From the NCBI GenBank assembly GCA_041395865.1, contig JAWKZQ010000013.1, forward strand, positions 10,719 through 74,718: a DNA stretch of 64,000 bases. The letters are read 5' to 3'. Positions 51,727 through 60,309 of this stretch are shown here, piece by piece; within the stretch, counting starts at the first letter, position 1, and every line of letters starts with the position of its first letter. This DNA is from IMCC2047 sp041395865 (lineage in GTDB: Bacteria > Pseudomonadota > Gammaproteobacteria > Pseudomonadales > IMCC2047). The notes under the pieces are model-generated. The model was not told the DNA's origin. It saw nothing but the letters and a program-made list of their open reading frames with translations, and made no database searches. The position numbers and the translations under genes are program-made.

Positions 51727-52422
51727 TCAGGGCTGAGAAAGCTTACGGGAGGGGTAATAACGCCGCACCAAATCGTCCGGGTTGGCGCCCAGGAAAAAAC
51801 GCAGCCTCAGTTGCCACATCAATAGGATGGTGCGCAGCACGCCCGCTTCCTCCCAACGACGGCTCGATGTCCTGACAGGCTGCTTCAGGCACAGCGGTCG
51901 CGAAATTCGACGTAATCGACGGCTCAGCTCCACATCCTCCATCAAGGCAATCTCAGCAAAACCCGCCAGGCGTTCAAAATGCTCCCGGCGAATAAAAATA
52001 GCCTGATCCCCTGTCGCAATACCGGTGACGCGGGAACGCCAGTTCATCAGGGTTTCGATGAGGCGAAAGCACCGTCGCTGTCCGCTGAGCCGAACGTTAA
52101 AACGTCCCCAGATTCGCGGGCTTGCCTGCATCAACGCCAGCCACTGCTGGGCCGGTTGCGGCAACCAGGTATCGGCATGCAGGAAGAGCAGCCATTCCCC
52201 TGCCGCCTGTGCAGCGCCCCTGTTCATTTGCTGCGCCCTGCCCGGCGGGCATTGCAACACCCGGTCTGCCAGCGATTCGGCTATCGACATGCTTTCATCG
52301 GTGCTGCCGCCATCCACCACAATGAGTTGATGTCCTGCGCGCCGCAAGGGTTGCAAGTGATCGAGGAAAGCAGGCAATGTAGCGGCTTCGTTGAGCACCG
52401 GCACAATGATACTCAGCAGCAT
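51727..52422 (-). CDS. TIGR04283-type arsenosugar biosynthesis glycosyltransferase
   Basis: A GT2-fold protein of about 231 residues. It begins MLLSIIVPVLNEAATLPAFL, with the donor site VVDGGSTDESMSIAE, WLLFLHADTWLP and ATGDQAIFIRREHFERL. The open frame extends to 52521 inside arsS, but homology begins at the ATG at 52422, seven bases past the arsS stop. It is grouped with ArsS and the TIGR04282-type protein in arsenosugar loci. Confidence 0.9.
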   Translation of the reverse strand: MLLSIIVPVLNEAATLPAFLDHLQPLRRAGHQLIVVDGGSTDESMSIAESLADRVLQCPPGRAQQMNRGAAQAAGEWLLFLHADTWLPQPAQQWLALMQASPRIWGRFNVRLSGQRRCFRLIETLMNWRSRVTGIATGDQAIFIRREHFERLAGFAEIALMEDVELSRRLRRISRPLCLKQPVRTSSRRWEEAGVLRTILLMWQLRLRFFLGANPDDLVRRYYPSRKLSQP

Positions 52423-52429
52423 AGCGGGC

Positions 52430-53392
52430 TCAGTCCAGGGCACCGCCACAGCTGCTGCCCTGCCCGGCTGTACAACCGTAACAATGATCGGCCACCTGCA
52501 CCTCCAGCCCCGCCACATCAACGCTCATCAAGTCGCGTAAATGGGTTTTGGGCTTATCGCTGGCAATCATCGGAAGGTGCAGCATCTGATTGAAATCACA
52601 GTCATACACATAGCCCTGCCAATCAACGCTGATGAGTGAGCGACACATCAGTGTTTCCAGGTTATGCGACGCATAATTGTCCTTCAGTAACGCCATATAG
52701 TCATCAAACAGCCCCTTGGAAAGCAGCATACTGCCGAAGCGGCTGATAGGCATGTTCGTGATCACAAAGAGATCGTCAAACTCAATGTCGTGATGCTGTT
52801 TCAATTCGCGTTGATATGCTGCCTTCAGCGCTTCCTGGGCAGGCGGCAGGTTCGGTCCCTGCGGATTGAACACCAAATTCAATTTGAGCGGACTGTCGGG
52901 GCGGCCATAGCCCAGTTGGTTGAGCTGCTGAAGCGCCAGAATACTGTCGTGAAAAACGCCTTTACCGCGTTGTTTATCAACATTCTGCTCGGCATAACAG
53001 GGCAAGGAAGCCGTGATCTCAACACCCTGCTCGGCAAGAAACGCTGCCGTGGATTCGAAACCCGGCTCAAGCAGAATCGTCAGGTTGCAACGATCCATCA
53101 CGTTGACGCCCAGGGCTCTGGCTTCCGTGACCAGGTAGCGAAAATGCGGATTCATTTCCGGCGCCCCACCCGTCAAATCCAGCTCACGAATTCCTTTCTT
53201 TTCCAGAAATTGAAGCACCAGCTCGACAGTTTGGCGATCCATCAATTCCGTTCGGCGCGGCCCGGCATTCACATGGCAGTGTACGCAGCTCAGGTTGCAT
53301 AAATAACCCAGATTGACCTGCAGTTTTTCCAGTTTTGAGCGGGTAACGCGGGGAAAGTCGGTGGTTTGCAGCAGCGGCAAAGTATCAAGCAT
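52430..53392 (-). CDS. arsS: arsenosugar biosynthesis radical SAM protein ArsS
   Basis: A protein of about 320 residues. The radical SAM cluster motif is CNLSCVHCH (Cx3Cx2C), followed by DLTGGAPEMNP. Near the C-terminus LMCRSLISVDWQGYVYDCDF and CYGCTAGQGSSCGG add further cysteines for a DUF3641/auxiliary region. Family work assigns ArsS a step building 5'-deoxy-5'-dimethylarsinoyl sugar from SAM. The ATG at 53392 is chosen; the frame is open to 53497 but lacks homology there. It heads a three-gene operon. Confidence 0.92.
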   Translation of the reverse strand: MLDTLPLLQTTDFPRVTRSKLEKLQVNLGYLCNLSCVHCHVNAGPRRTELMDRQTVELVLQFLEKKGIRELDLTGGAPEMNPHFRYLVTEARALGVNVMDRCNLTILLEPGFESTAAFLAEQGVEITASLPCYAEQNVDKQRGKGVFHDSILALQQLNQLGYGRPDSPLKLNLVFNPQGPNLPPAQEALKAAYQRELKQHHDIEFDDLFVITNMPISRFGSMLLSKGLFDDYMALLKDNYASHNLETLMCRSLISVDWQGYVYDCDFNQMLHLPMIASDKPKTHLRDLMSVDVAGLEVQVADHCYGCTAGQGSSCGGALD

Positions 53393-53523
53393 AGCGGTCC
53401 ATGAGTAGACAATTATTCTTAGCCAGGCATCATATAGCCCTATAGGCACTATGGACAGTGTAAAGCCGGAATCATTCCGCTGCCTCGAAGGTCCCACTGT
53501 TCAGCCGCAAACCCTATGGAATA

Positions 53524-54297
53524 ATGATGAACAACACGCGAAAACCTGTGATCGGAATTATCTGCGACGCCTTTGGCCGGGATGGCAAGCCGGACCGCCT
53601 GTTTCACGGCGTCGCCGAGGAATATATTCGCGCCATCGCCGACGGCACAAACTGCACACCGGTATTGATACCGGTTTCAACGAACGGAGAATTTGACGTT
53701 GAAGCCTACAGCCAATTGATTGACGGTTTGCTGTTAACGGGCAGCCGCACCAATGTGCACCCTGATCGCTATAGCGGCCAGGCCAGCAAGCCCGGCACCT
53801 TGCATGACCTCAAGCGCGACATTTCGTCCTTTACCCTGATTGAAAAAGCACTGGAAACCCGATTGCCCGTGTTCGGGATTTGTCGCGGTTTTCAGGAAAT
53901 CAATGTCGCCCTCGGCGGCACCCTTCACCAGGAACTGACCGATATCGAAGGCAAACAGGATCACGCCCGGTTTTTGAGTTTACCCCAGCCGGAGCAATAC
54001 AAGGACAGCCATAAAATCAGCCTCACGGAAAACGGTTTACTGCATCGTTTGACCGGGCAATTGCGCATCAGCATCAATTCCCTGCACCATCAGGGCATCG
54101 ACCGTCTGGCTGACACCCTGGTTTTGGAGGGTATCGCCGACGATGATACCCCCGAAGCCTTCCGCCTTGCAGACCCAGCGCATTTCTTCCTGGCTGTGCA
54201 GTGGCACCCAGAGTGGCACCTTAAAACGGATCCGGTTTCCCGGGTGCTGTTCAATGCCTTCGGCGAGGCCGTCAAAAAATACGCTGCAAACGCCTAG
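53524..54297 (+). CDS. gamma-glutamyl-gamma-aminobutyrate hydrolase-like (peptidase C26)
   Basis: A 257-residue class I glutamine amidotransferase-like hydrolase. The nucleophile elbow is FGICRGFQEINVALGG with Cys, and the His/Glu pair is in AVQWHPEWH. The overall pattern IIC..LLLTGSRTNVHPDRY fits the PuuD family, which releases GABA from gamma-glutamyl-GABA in putrescine catabolism. No other puu genes are near, so the substrate is uncertain. Its stop shares a CTAG palindrome with the convergent htpX stop. Confidence 0.87.
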   Translation: MMNNTRKPVIGIICDAFGRDGKPDRLFHGVAEEYIRAIADGTNCTPVLIPVSTNGEFDVEAYSQLIDGLLLTGSRTNVHPDRYSGQASKPGTLHDLKRDISSFTLIEKALETRLPVFGICRGFQEINVALGGTLHQELTDIEGKQDHARFLSLPQPEQYKDSHKISLTENGLLHRLTGQLRISINSLHHQGIDRLADTLVLEGIADDDTPEAFRLADPAHFFLAVQWHPEWHLKTDPVSRVLFNAFGEAVKKYAANA

Positions 54298-55187
54298 GGC
54301 TGAGCGGCGTTCCGAAGCGCTTCGATACGAGTTTCCAGGGGCGGGTGAGACATAAACAGCTTCATTAATCCCTGTTTCAATCCGCCATCACGGATACCGA
54401 AGGCCGCCAGTGTATCTGGCATTTGCGAAGGTTGCCCCTGTTCCGCTTTCAAACGTGCCAAGGCAGCAATCATGGTCGGCGTACCCGCCAGGCTGGCGCC
54501 GGCAGCGTCGGCGCGAAACTCCCGCCAACGGGAGAACCACATCACAATCATCGATGCCAATACGCCTAAAATCAGCTCTGCAAAGAGGGTCGTCATGTAG
54601 TAGCCGACTCCGTGACCGCGCTCATTTTTAAAGATCACCCGATCCACCGTATGACCGATAATCCGGGAGAAGAACAGCACGAAGGTATTGACCACACCCT
54701 GTATCAGGCTCAGCGTGACCATATCCCCATTGGCCACATGCCCTATCTCATGGGCCAGCACCGCACGCACCTCATCCTTGTTAAAACGGCTCAACAGCCC
54801 GGTACTGACCGCCACCAGCGCATCATTACGGTTCCAGCCCGTGGCAAAGGCATTGGCCTGCTCACTGGTGAAAATACCCACTTCGGGCATCCCGATGCCG
54901 GTTTTTTCCGCCAATGCTTTTACTTCGTTGACCAACCAGCGCTCAGGTTCATTGGCGGGCGTTTCAATCACATGAACCCGCATGGCACGCTTAGCCATCC
55001 ATTTCGACAGGAACAGCGAGATCAGCGAACCGCTGATACCAAACACCGCACAAAATACCAGCAACGCCTGCAGGTTCAGGTCGATGCCGTTAGCCGCCAT
55101 AAAGGAATTGAACCCCAGCAGGCTGAGGGTAATATTCGCAACCAGCAGGATTGCCAGGTTAGTCGCCAGAAATAACAGTATACGCAT
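54294..55187 (-). CDS. htpX: heat shock protease HtpX
   Basis: A membrane metalloprotease of about 297 residues. It has N-terminal hydrophobic helices, the zinc motif HEIGHVANGDMVTL (HExxH), two more helices and the third ligand region FRADAAGASLAG. It degrades misfolded inner-membrane proteins. The ATG at 55187 is preferred over the TTG at 55202. Size is normal. Confidence 0.95.
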   Translation of the reverse strand: MRILLFLATNLAILLVANITLSLLGFNSFMAANGIDLNLQALLVFCAVFGISGSLISLFLSKWMAKRAMRVHVIETPANEPERWLVNEVKALAEKTGIGMPEVGIFTSEQANAFATGWNRNDALVAVSTGLLSRFNKDEVRAVLAHEIGHVANGDMVTLSLIQGVVNTFVLFFSRIIGHTVDRVIFKNERGHGVGYYMTTLFAELILGVLASMIVMWFSRWREFRADAAGASLAGTPTMIAALARLKAEQGQPSQMPDTLAAFGIRDGGLKQGLMKLFMSHPPLETRIEALRNAAQP

Positions 55188-55338
55188 CGTGTTCCATCTC
55201 AATCGTTGTCTTGATGATCATGTATTTTTGGGCCAGTGAAAGGAAATTCAAGACTTATCCATTCACCAAAAATTCCCCTGAAGCCTGTGGCTATGGGTCG
55301 GGTGAATGCGTAGAATAGGCCGCGCGACAAAAAGCGCA

Positions 55339-55415
55339 GCCCCGGTGGCACAGCTGGATAGCGCGGCCCCCTCCTAAGGGGCAGGTCAGAGGTTCGAATC
55401 CTCTCCGGGGCACCA
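55339..55415 (+). tRNA. tRNA-Arg (CCT)
   Basis: A 77-base cloverleaf with encoded CCA. The acceptor stem is GCCCCGG/CCGGGGC with discriminator A. The anticodon arm is GCCCC-CTCCTAA-GGGGC, giving anticodon CCT. The T arm contains GGTTCGAATCC. A TAGAAT box and GC-rich discriminator lie just upstream (55311-55330). Confidence 0.97.
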
Positions 55416-55543
55416 TTCGCTCAACGCCAGGGTTTTCCCCCGAAAGGAAGAATCCTTACCTCATCAGCTGACGAAACCGGCTGACAGCCCTCCAGACTGA
55501 GCGGAGGCATCCGGTTACCAGCAGCCCCTGATTAGACAGTTTT

Positions 55544-57052
55544 CTACAGAGGCTGCCCTGTATCGTAGTCATTCACAGAAACAACCGGGGTGCTTTTAAC
55601 CCCTGTTAACGGTTGGTAGGCGGCCTGAGCCTGCTCCATCACTTCCTGCAGCAATTGCTCCTTGTCAATATTTAGCCGCGAAGGAGCCTCGGCGGGACAA
55701 CGTCCCTCAATATCACCCTGTGTTTCACCATCAAGGTCCAGCCCCTCGGCTGCAAGATTTTCATAACCCGTCACCTGCAAGGCCGCCAGCAAACTTCCCA
55801 TTCCCGCTAAGGTGGCAATTTGCGCAGAAACCAGGTCCACTTCGGCATTAACGTAGGAACGGCTCACCTGAAAATATTCGTTTTCCTGATCCAGAAGGTC
55901 CAGCAGCGTGCGCTGACCGATATCAAACTGTTCACGATAAGCATCGCGTGCTTTTCCAGTGGATTCCCGGTTGATCGCCAAGTAGCCCAGCTGTTCCCGT
56001 TGGCTGGCTATATTGTTGTAAGCAATCGCCACTGTTTGCCTAACGTCCTGACAAGCCTGAATCCGCTGTTCCCAAGCGGCATTAACCCGCTCCTGGAACT
56101 GGCGCTTTTCGGCGCTGTGAGTTCCGCCCTTATAGAGGTTGTAGGACATCACCAGCTCAACCGCTTGATCATCAAAGCGGCCGTCGACGCCATCACGGTC
56201 ATGCTCAAGCTCTTGCCTCAGCCGCAGATCAAAGCGCGGTAGCATAGGGGAATTTTTTTGTCGCACTTCCGCTTTAGCCGCATTCAGGGCTTCAATGGCT
56301 GCATTGATAGACGGGTTTTCAGCGTAGGCAACCGTTAGCGCCCGCTCTTTATCCTGCGGCAAACGCTCCACAGGTAATTCTGGCCACTGTAAATTTTCAG
56401 CGGGCAAAGAGCCCACGATACGCTGAAAACGCACTTTCACATCATGCAGGTTATCCACCTCTGTCAACAGGTTGGTTTCTGCCAGGGCAAGGCGGCCTTT
56501 AGCCTGGTCTAAATCAACACCGCGACTAATGCCGGCTTCGGCACGTTCGGAAATGTCATCGAACAACAAGCGGTGCTGAACGTAATTCTCCTTGGCCAAA
56601 TCAACGAGGCGCTGAAAACGAATCACATCGAGGTAGGCATCCGCCGCCTCCTGAGCCTTCTGCTCGGAAACCTCGCGTAATTCATAAAAGCGAGCCAAGG
56701 AAGCGGCGTCCAGGCGCGCCACATTATTTCGAACCGCAAAGCCATCAAACAACATCTGCGTCAAAGTCAGGTTGACACTATCCGTACCATAGTTGTTAAC
56801 AGAACTGGATGGGGCATCAGAACGTTTGCTGCCGGCTTGCGCCGAAAGATCGACGGAAGGCAAATACCCTCCCTGTGCGGCGCGTTTTTCTTCACGTGCT
56901 GCCCGAAAGGTATACCAGCTGGCATTTACTTCCGGATTGTGCAGTACGGAATAAGAGACCACGTCATGTAATGTTTTAGCTGATTCAGCCGAAATCCCTA
57001 TTAGTGGAGTGCAAATTAGCAATCCACCAACTATTATTTTTTTTAATAGCAT
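55544..57052 (-). CDS. TolC-family outer-membrane protein (LapE-like)
   Basis: A 502-residue protein with a signal peptide ending GISA. Two OEP repeats follow, with typical segments such as VDLDQAKGRLALAETNLLTE and FDIGQRTLLDLLDQENEYFQ. A C-terminal extension of about 75 residues has two cysteines-free acidic stretches and may lie in the periplasm. TolC proteins form the outer-membrane tunnel of type I secretion. Its position divergent from lapG and in the same locus as the LapC-like adaptor and adhesin suggests it is LapE. Confidence 0.9.
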   Translation of the reverse strand: MLLKKIIVGGLLICTPLIGISAESAKTLHDVVSYSVLHNPEVNASWYTFRAAREEKRAAQGGYLPSVDLSAQAGSKRSDAPSSSVNNYGTDSVNLTLTQMLFDGFAVRNNVARLDAASLARFYELREVSEQKAQEAADAYLDVIRFQRLVDLAKENYVQHRLLFDDISERAEAGISRGVDLDQAKGRLALAETNLLTEVDNLHDVKVRFQRIVGSLPAENLQWPELPVERLPQDKERALTVAYAENPSINAAIEALNAAKAEVRQKNSPMLPRFDLRLRQELEHDRDGVDGRFDDQAVELVMSYNLYKGGTHSAEKRQFQERVNAAWEQRIQACQDVRQTVAIAYNNIASQREQLGYLAINRESTGKARDAYREQFDIGQRTLLDLLDQENEYFQVSRSYVNAEVDLVSAQIATLAGMGSLLAALQVTGYENLAAEGLDLDGETQGDIEGRCPAEAPSRLNIDKEQLLQEVMEQAQAAYQPLTGVKSTPVVSVNDYDTGQPL

Positions 57053-57329
57053 GGCTTGATTAAGTCCTTTTTAAATTTCAGGCTCGTCGATTAGCGCAAA
57101 CGCAAAGTGCCGAAAAGATAACGAGGCACTCAGGTTTTAAGGAAAAGCCCATAACGTCGACATATAGGGATAGTCCATATTAAGCAAAATTCAAGCCTAT
57201 CCTGAATATCGCCGGTGATTCTACAGCCCAGAGCGGGCATTAACAATCATCATAAAAACAATATGTTATGAAGCCTATGGGCAAACCGGAGTTACCTTAC
57301 CCTTGCAGTCGCCTCAATCCCTCACCCTC
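57053..57329. other. divergent intergenic region lapE/lapG
   Basis: A 277-base gap that must carry the promoters of the TolC gene and of lapG-lapD. A weak inverted repeat (GTGCC ... GGCAC, about 57107-57131) is the only structure I can see; no sigma54 or sigma28 element was recognised. Confidence 0.3.
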
Positions 57330-57992
57330 ATGTCGAAAAAGCTATTACACAACCTGAGTGTTTTCTTTTTCCTGGTGTCTGCCTGGTGGTGTGTTGCTAA
57401 CCCGAACCATGATTTAATGCTGCAGCTGGCCGATTCGCGATACGGTTCCGAGGCAGTAAAAACCCTGCGGGCCTGGCAACGCTTGATTAGCGTTTCCCAG
57501 GACAATGAACCACTAGAAACGCTGGAAGCTGTAAACCGTTTTTTTAATCAGCGCATTCAATTTGACGAAGATCAGCGAATCTGGAACCAGCTGGACTATT
57601 GGGCAACGCCACTGGAAACCATGGGGCGCAGGCAGGGCGATTGTGAAGATTTCAGTATCGCTAAATATGTTTCGCTGCTGCTGGCCGGTGTACCCGTCGA
57701 GCAGTTACGCATGGTTTATGTCAAAGCCCGCGTCGGCTCAGTTGATCGAAAAATGACCCAGGCACATATGGTATTGGCCTACTACCCGGCGCCCAATGCT
57801 GATCCCCTGATTCTCGATAATCTTGACCCAAGAATTTTGCCCGCATCCCAACGTCGCGATTTGATCCCCGTTTTCAGTTTTAACAGTGCCGGATTATGGA
57901 TACAGGATCAGGTCAAACCCGTCGGAACGGCCCATAACCGTCTATCTCGCTGGCGCGACCTGTTGCATCGAATGCAAGCAGAGGGTTTATAA
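57330..57992 (+). CDS. lapG: LapG-type periplasmic cysteine protease (BTLCP)
   Basis: A protein of about 220 residues with an N-terminal hydrophobic segment (LSVFFFLVSAWWCVA) that exports it to the periplasm. The transglutaminase-like triad is readable: Cys105 in GRRQGDCEDFSI, His146 in QAHMVLAYYP and Asp163 in LILDNLDP. Asp104 and Glu106 flank the cysteine, as do the Ca2+ ligands of Pseudomonas LapG. It cleaves the LapA-type adhesin at a di-alanine site and so frees cells from surfaces. The ATG at 57330 fits the signal peptide; a TTG at 57303 preceded by GGAG is possible. lapD follows after 39 bases. Confidence 0.93.
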   Translation: MSKKLLHNLSVFFFLVSAWWCVANPNHDLMLQLADSRYGSEAVKTLRAWQRLISVSQDNEPLETLEAVNRFFNQRIQFDEDQRIWNQLDYWATPLETMGRRQGDCEDFSIAKYVSLLLAGVPVEQLRMVYVKARVGSVDRKMTQAHMVLAYYPAPNADPLILDNLDPRILPASQRRDLIPVFSFNSAGLWIQDQVKPVGTAHNRLSRWRDLLHRMQAEGL

Positions 57993-58031
57993 AATTGTCT
58001 TATACTTATTTGAAAGTACAGGAGTTTTCAA

Positions 58032-59942
58032 ATGTCGCTCTATAAACAGCTTTGGCTCACGGTGGTTATATTGATGGTGATCGCCTTCAGCGGGAGCTTT
58101 CTGCTCACCACGCATTCGGCGCAAAACTACCTGTCCGAAGAGCTGCTTCTCAAAAACCTGGACAATGCCAGCTCACTGGCGCTATCCCTCTCGCAGGAAA
58201 CCGATCCTGTGATGCAGGATCTGCTGATTTCCGCACAATTCGACAATGGTCACTATGAATTTATTCGCCTGAATGATGCCAATGGAAAAAAATTAATCGA
58301 GAAATCCGCCAGCGCAGAAGCGGAGCTGGCTCCAGGCTGGTTTATGGCGCTTTTCCCGATTGTGGCAGAAGCGGGCATTGCTCAAGTCAGTGACGGTTGG
58401 CGCCAGATCGGCACCCTGACCCTGAAAAGTCACTCCCGTTTTGCCTACGCCCAAATGTGGAAATCCACCCAGCTCATGTTCCTGTATTTCCTGGCCGGTG
58501 CACTGGTGAGCGGCTTTATCGGCTATCGTTTACTCAAAGCCATTCTCAAACCCCTGGATGACGTCGTTCATCAATCCCAGGCCATTGGCGAACGCAGGTT
58601 TATTACGGTTAAAGAACCTAAAACGCGGGAATACCGCCTGCTGGTCAAATCCATGAATAACCTGTCAGGGCGAGTCAAACAACTGCTTGAAACTGAAGGG
58701 GGCAACCTGCAAGAACTTCGCCATGAAGCCGATACGGACAGGGTGACAGGACTGCTCAACCGCGAAGCCTTTCTCCAAAAACTGGCGACCCACCTCAATC
58801 AGGACAATGACAATGCTGTCGGCAGCCTGATCCTGATGCGTTTGCAACACCTTGCGGAGCTGAACCGTAGCGAAGGCCGGGATGTGATCGATAATTTGCT
58901 CGTCACTATGGGCGCGGCCCTTAACGATCTGGCAGACCAATGCGAGGGGAGCCTGGCAGGGCGTCTCAATGGTTCTGATTTTATTTTATTACTTCCTGGC
59001 TGCACACAAACTGAAAAGACCGCGCTCCGAATTCACGAAGATATCCAGCGTATCGCCACTCAGATGCAGTTGGAAAACCCGTTAACGATTCCAGCCGCGG
59101 CGACACTTTATAGTCCGGCGGATACGATTCCCCTACTGCTTACCCGCACCGATGCCGCATTGGCCAGCGCAGAGCAAGCGCAACGCAGCTGCCTTAAACT
59201 TGCGGAAAGCCACCACACGGTGCCGGAAACCTGTACGCTGGACTGCTGGCATAAACTGGTTGCCGCAACTCTCGAGCAGCGTTCATGCCAGCTCTCGACT
59301 GCGGCGGTTAAAGCCATCAATAACGAAACCCTCTACCTGAGGGCGTTACCTGAAATTCATCCGGAGTCGGGAGAAACGATCTCCTACCAGGAACTTCACC
59401 CCTGGCTTTCTCGCCTGAAATTGTCGCCCCAGCTGGATTTACACGTACTGGAAATTGCCATCGCCAGCCTGGCAAATAGCAACGCCGTGCTGGCACTGAG
59501 TTTTTCATCTCAATTCCTGGACGACAAAAAAAGCCGGCAAACCCTACTCAACATGCTAAAAGCCGCACCCGAAAAAGCCGCTCGATTACGAATCAGTTTC
59601 CCTGAATACGGCGCTTATCAGCACTTAAGCGCATTGGCAACTATCTGCTCAGAGCTTCAAGCACTGGGTTGTCATGTGGGCATCGAACAGGTGGGGCCGG
59701 ATATTGCCAATATCGGTAACCTTGCTGGTTTGGGCGTCGACTATGTGATGGTCGATGAAATGAGCATCCATGGCATTGACGAAAATAATGCCCGGCAGAT
59801 TTTCCTGCGCGGCTTATGCACAATTGCCCATTCAATCGGCTTATCCGTGATTGCCGACGGCATCCGCCACGAAAAAGAATGGCAAACAGTCATCAAACTG
59901 GGCATCGACGGTGCTACTGGACCATTCTTTAACCAACCATAA
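58032..59942 (+). CDS. lapD: LapD-type c-di-GMP receptor (degenerate GGDEF-EAL)
   Basis: A 636-residue inner-membrane receptor. Helix 1 (about 7-28) and helix 2 (about 147-168) flank a periplasmic domain containing DGWRQIG, where Trp123 matches the LapG-binding tryptophan of Pseudomonas LapD. A HAMP segment follows, then a GGDEF-like domain with NGSDF (313-317) in place of GGDEF. The EAL-like domain has QEL (453-455) in place of EAL and IADG in place of the late catalytic motif. Both enzyme sites are thus degenerate, as expected for a c-di-GMP sensor that holds LapG when c-di-GMP is high. AGGAG precedes the ATG. Confidence 0.94.
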   Translation: MSLYKQLWLTVVILMVIAFSGSFLLTTHSAQNYLSEELLLKNLDNASSLALSLSQETDPVMQDLLISAQFDNGHYEFIRLNDANGKKLIEKSASAEAELAPGWFMALFPIVAEAGIAQVSDGWRQIGTLTLKSHSRFAYAQMWKSTQLMFLYFLAGALVSGFIGYRLLKAILKPLDDVVHQSQAIGERRFITVKEPKTREYRLLVKSMNNLSGRVKQLLETEGGNLQELRHEADTDRVTGLLNREAFLQKLATHLNQDNDNAVGSLILMRLQHLAELNRSEGRDVIDNLLVTMGAALNDLADQCEGSLAGRLNGSDFILLLPGCTQTEKTALRIHEDIQRIATQMQLENPLTIPAAATLYSPADTIPLLLTRTDAALASAEQAQRSCLKLAESHHTVPETCTLDCWHKLVAATLEQRSCQLSTAAVKAINNETLYLRALPEIHPESGETISYQELHPWLSRLKLSPQLDLHVLEIAIASLANSNAVLALSFSSQFLDDKKSRQTLLNMLKAAPEKAARLRISFPEYGAYQHLSALATICSELQALGCHVGIEQVGPDIANIGNLAGLGVDYVMVDEMSIHGIDENNARQIFLRGLCTIAHSIGLSVIADGIRHEKEWQTVIKLGIDGATGPFFNQP

Positions 59943-59950
59943 ACACAAGA

Positions 59951-60277
59951 CTAAAAGTCTTCAGGGTCATCCAAGAGATCAAGCCGGTTTGTCAGCACCT
60001 CCCTCAGGTGCTGACGTTGCTGGATTTTCACCTGGGCTGCTTGAGGCAGGTCGGTAAAACAGATCAGGTTTTTTTCAATCAACAGATCAATCAAATCCTC
60101 CAGAACCCGGATAAAGCCCAAATCCGTTTCATCCAATTGATGCCTGTCCGGCTGCCACGGGTCAATAAAGCCCTGCAGCTCAACCGAGTCTTCCGCAAGC
60201 TGTTCATCAAAACCCTCACAGGCCATGGCGCTAACGGCGCAAACCCGCCCCTGTTCATCCCGCTTTATATAGGGCAT
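59951..60277 (-). CDS. small conserved protein of unknown function
   Basis: A 108-residue acidic protein beginning MPYIKRDEQGRVCAVSAMAC and containing IRVLEDLIDLLIEKNLICFT and DLPQAAQVKIQQRQHLREVL. I recall similar small Pseudomonas proteins, some named after tryptophan synthase beta; nothing in this sequence supports that enzyme (no PLP lysine, far too short). It has no signal peptide or membrane helix. It lies between lapD (convergent, eight bases away) and the adhesin gene (upstream, same strand, 32 bases). A link to the Lap system is positional inference only. Confidence 0.75.
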   Translation of the reverse strand: MPYIKRDEQGRVCAVSAMACEGFDEQLAEDSVELQGFIDPWQPDRHQLDETDLGFIRVLEDLIDLLIEKNLICFTDLPQAAQVKIQQRQHLREVLTNRLDLLDDPEDF

Positions 60278-60309
60278 ACCCCCTCCAAATAAATCTGTAT
60301 CAGACCATG

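Noticed and set aside
59951..60277. Tryptophan synthase beta-like annotation
   Set aside because: The protein is 108 residues, lacks a PLP-binding lysine motif and has no trp genes nearby.
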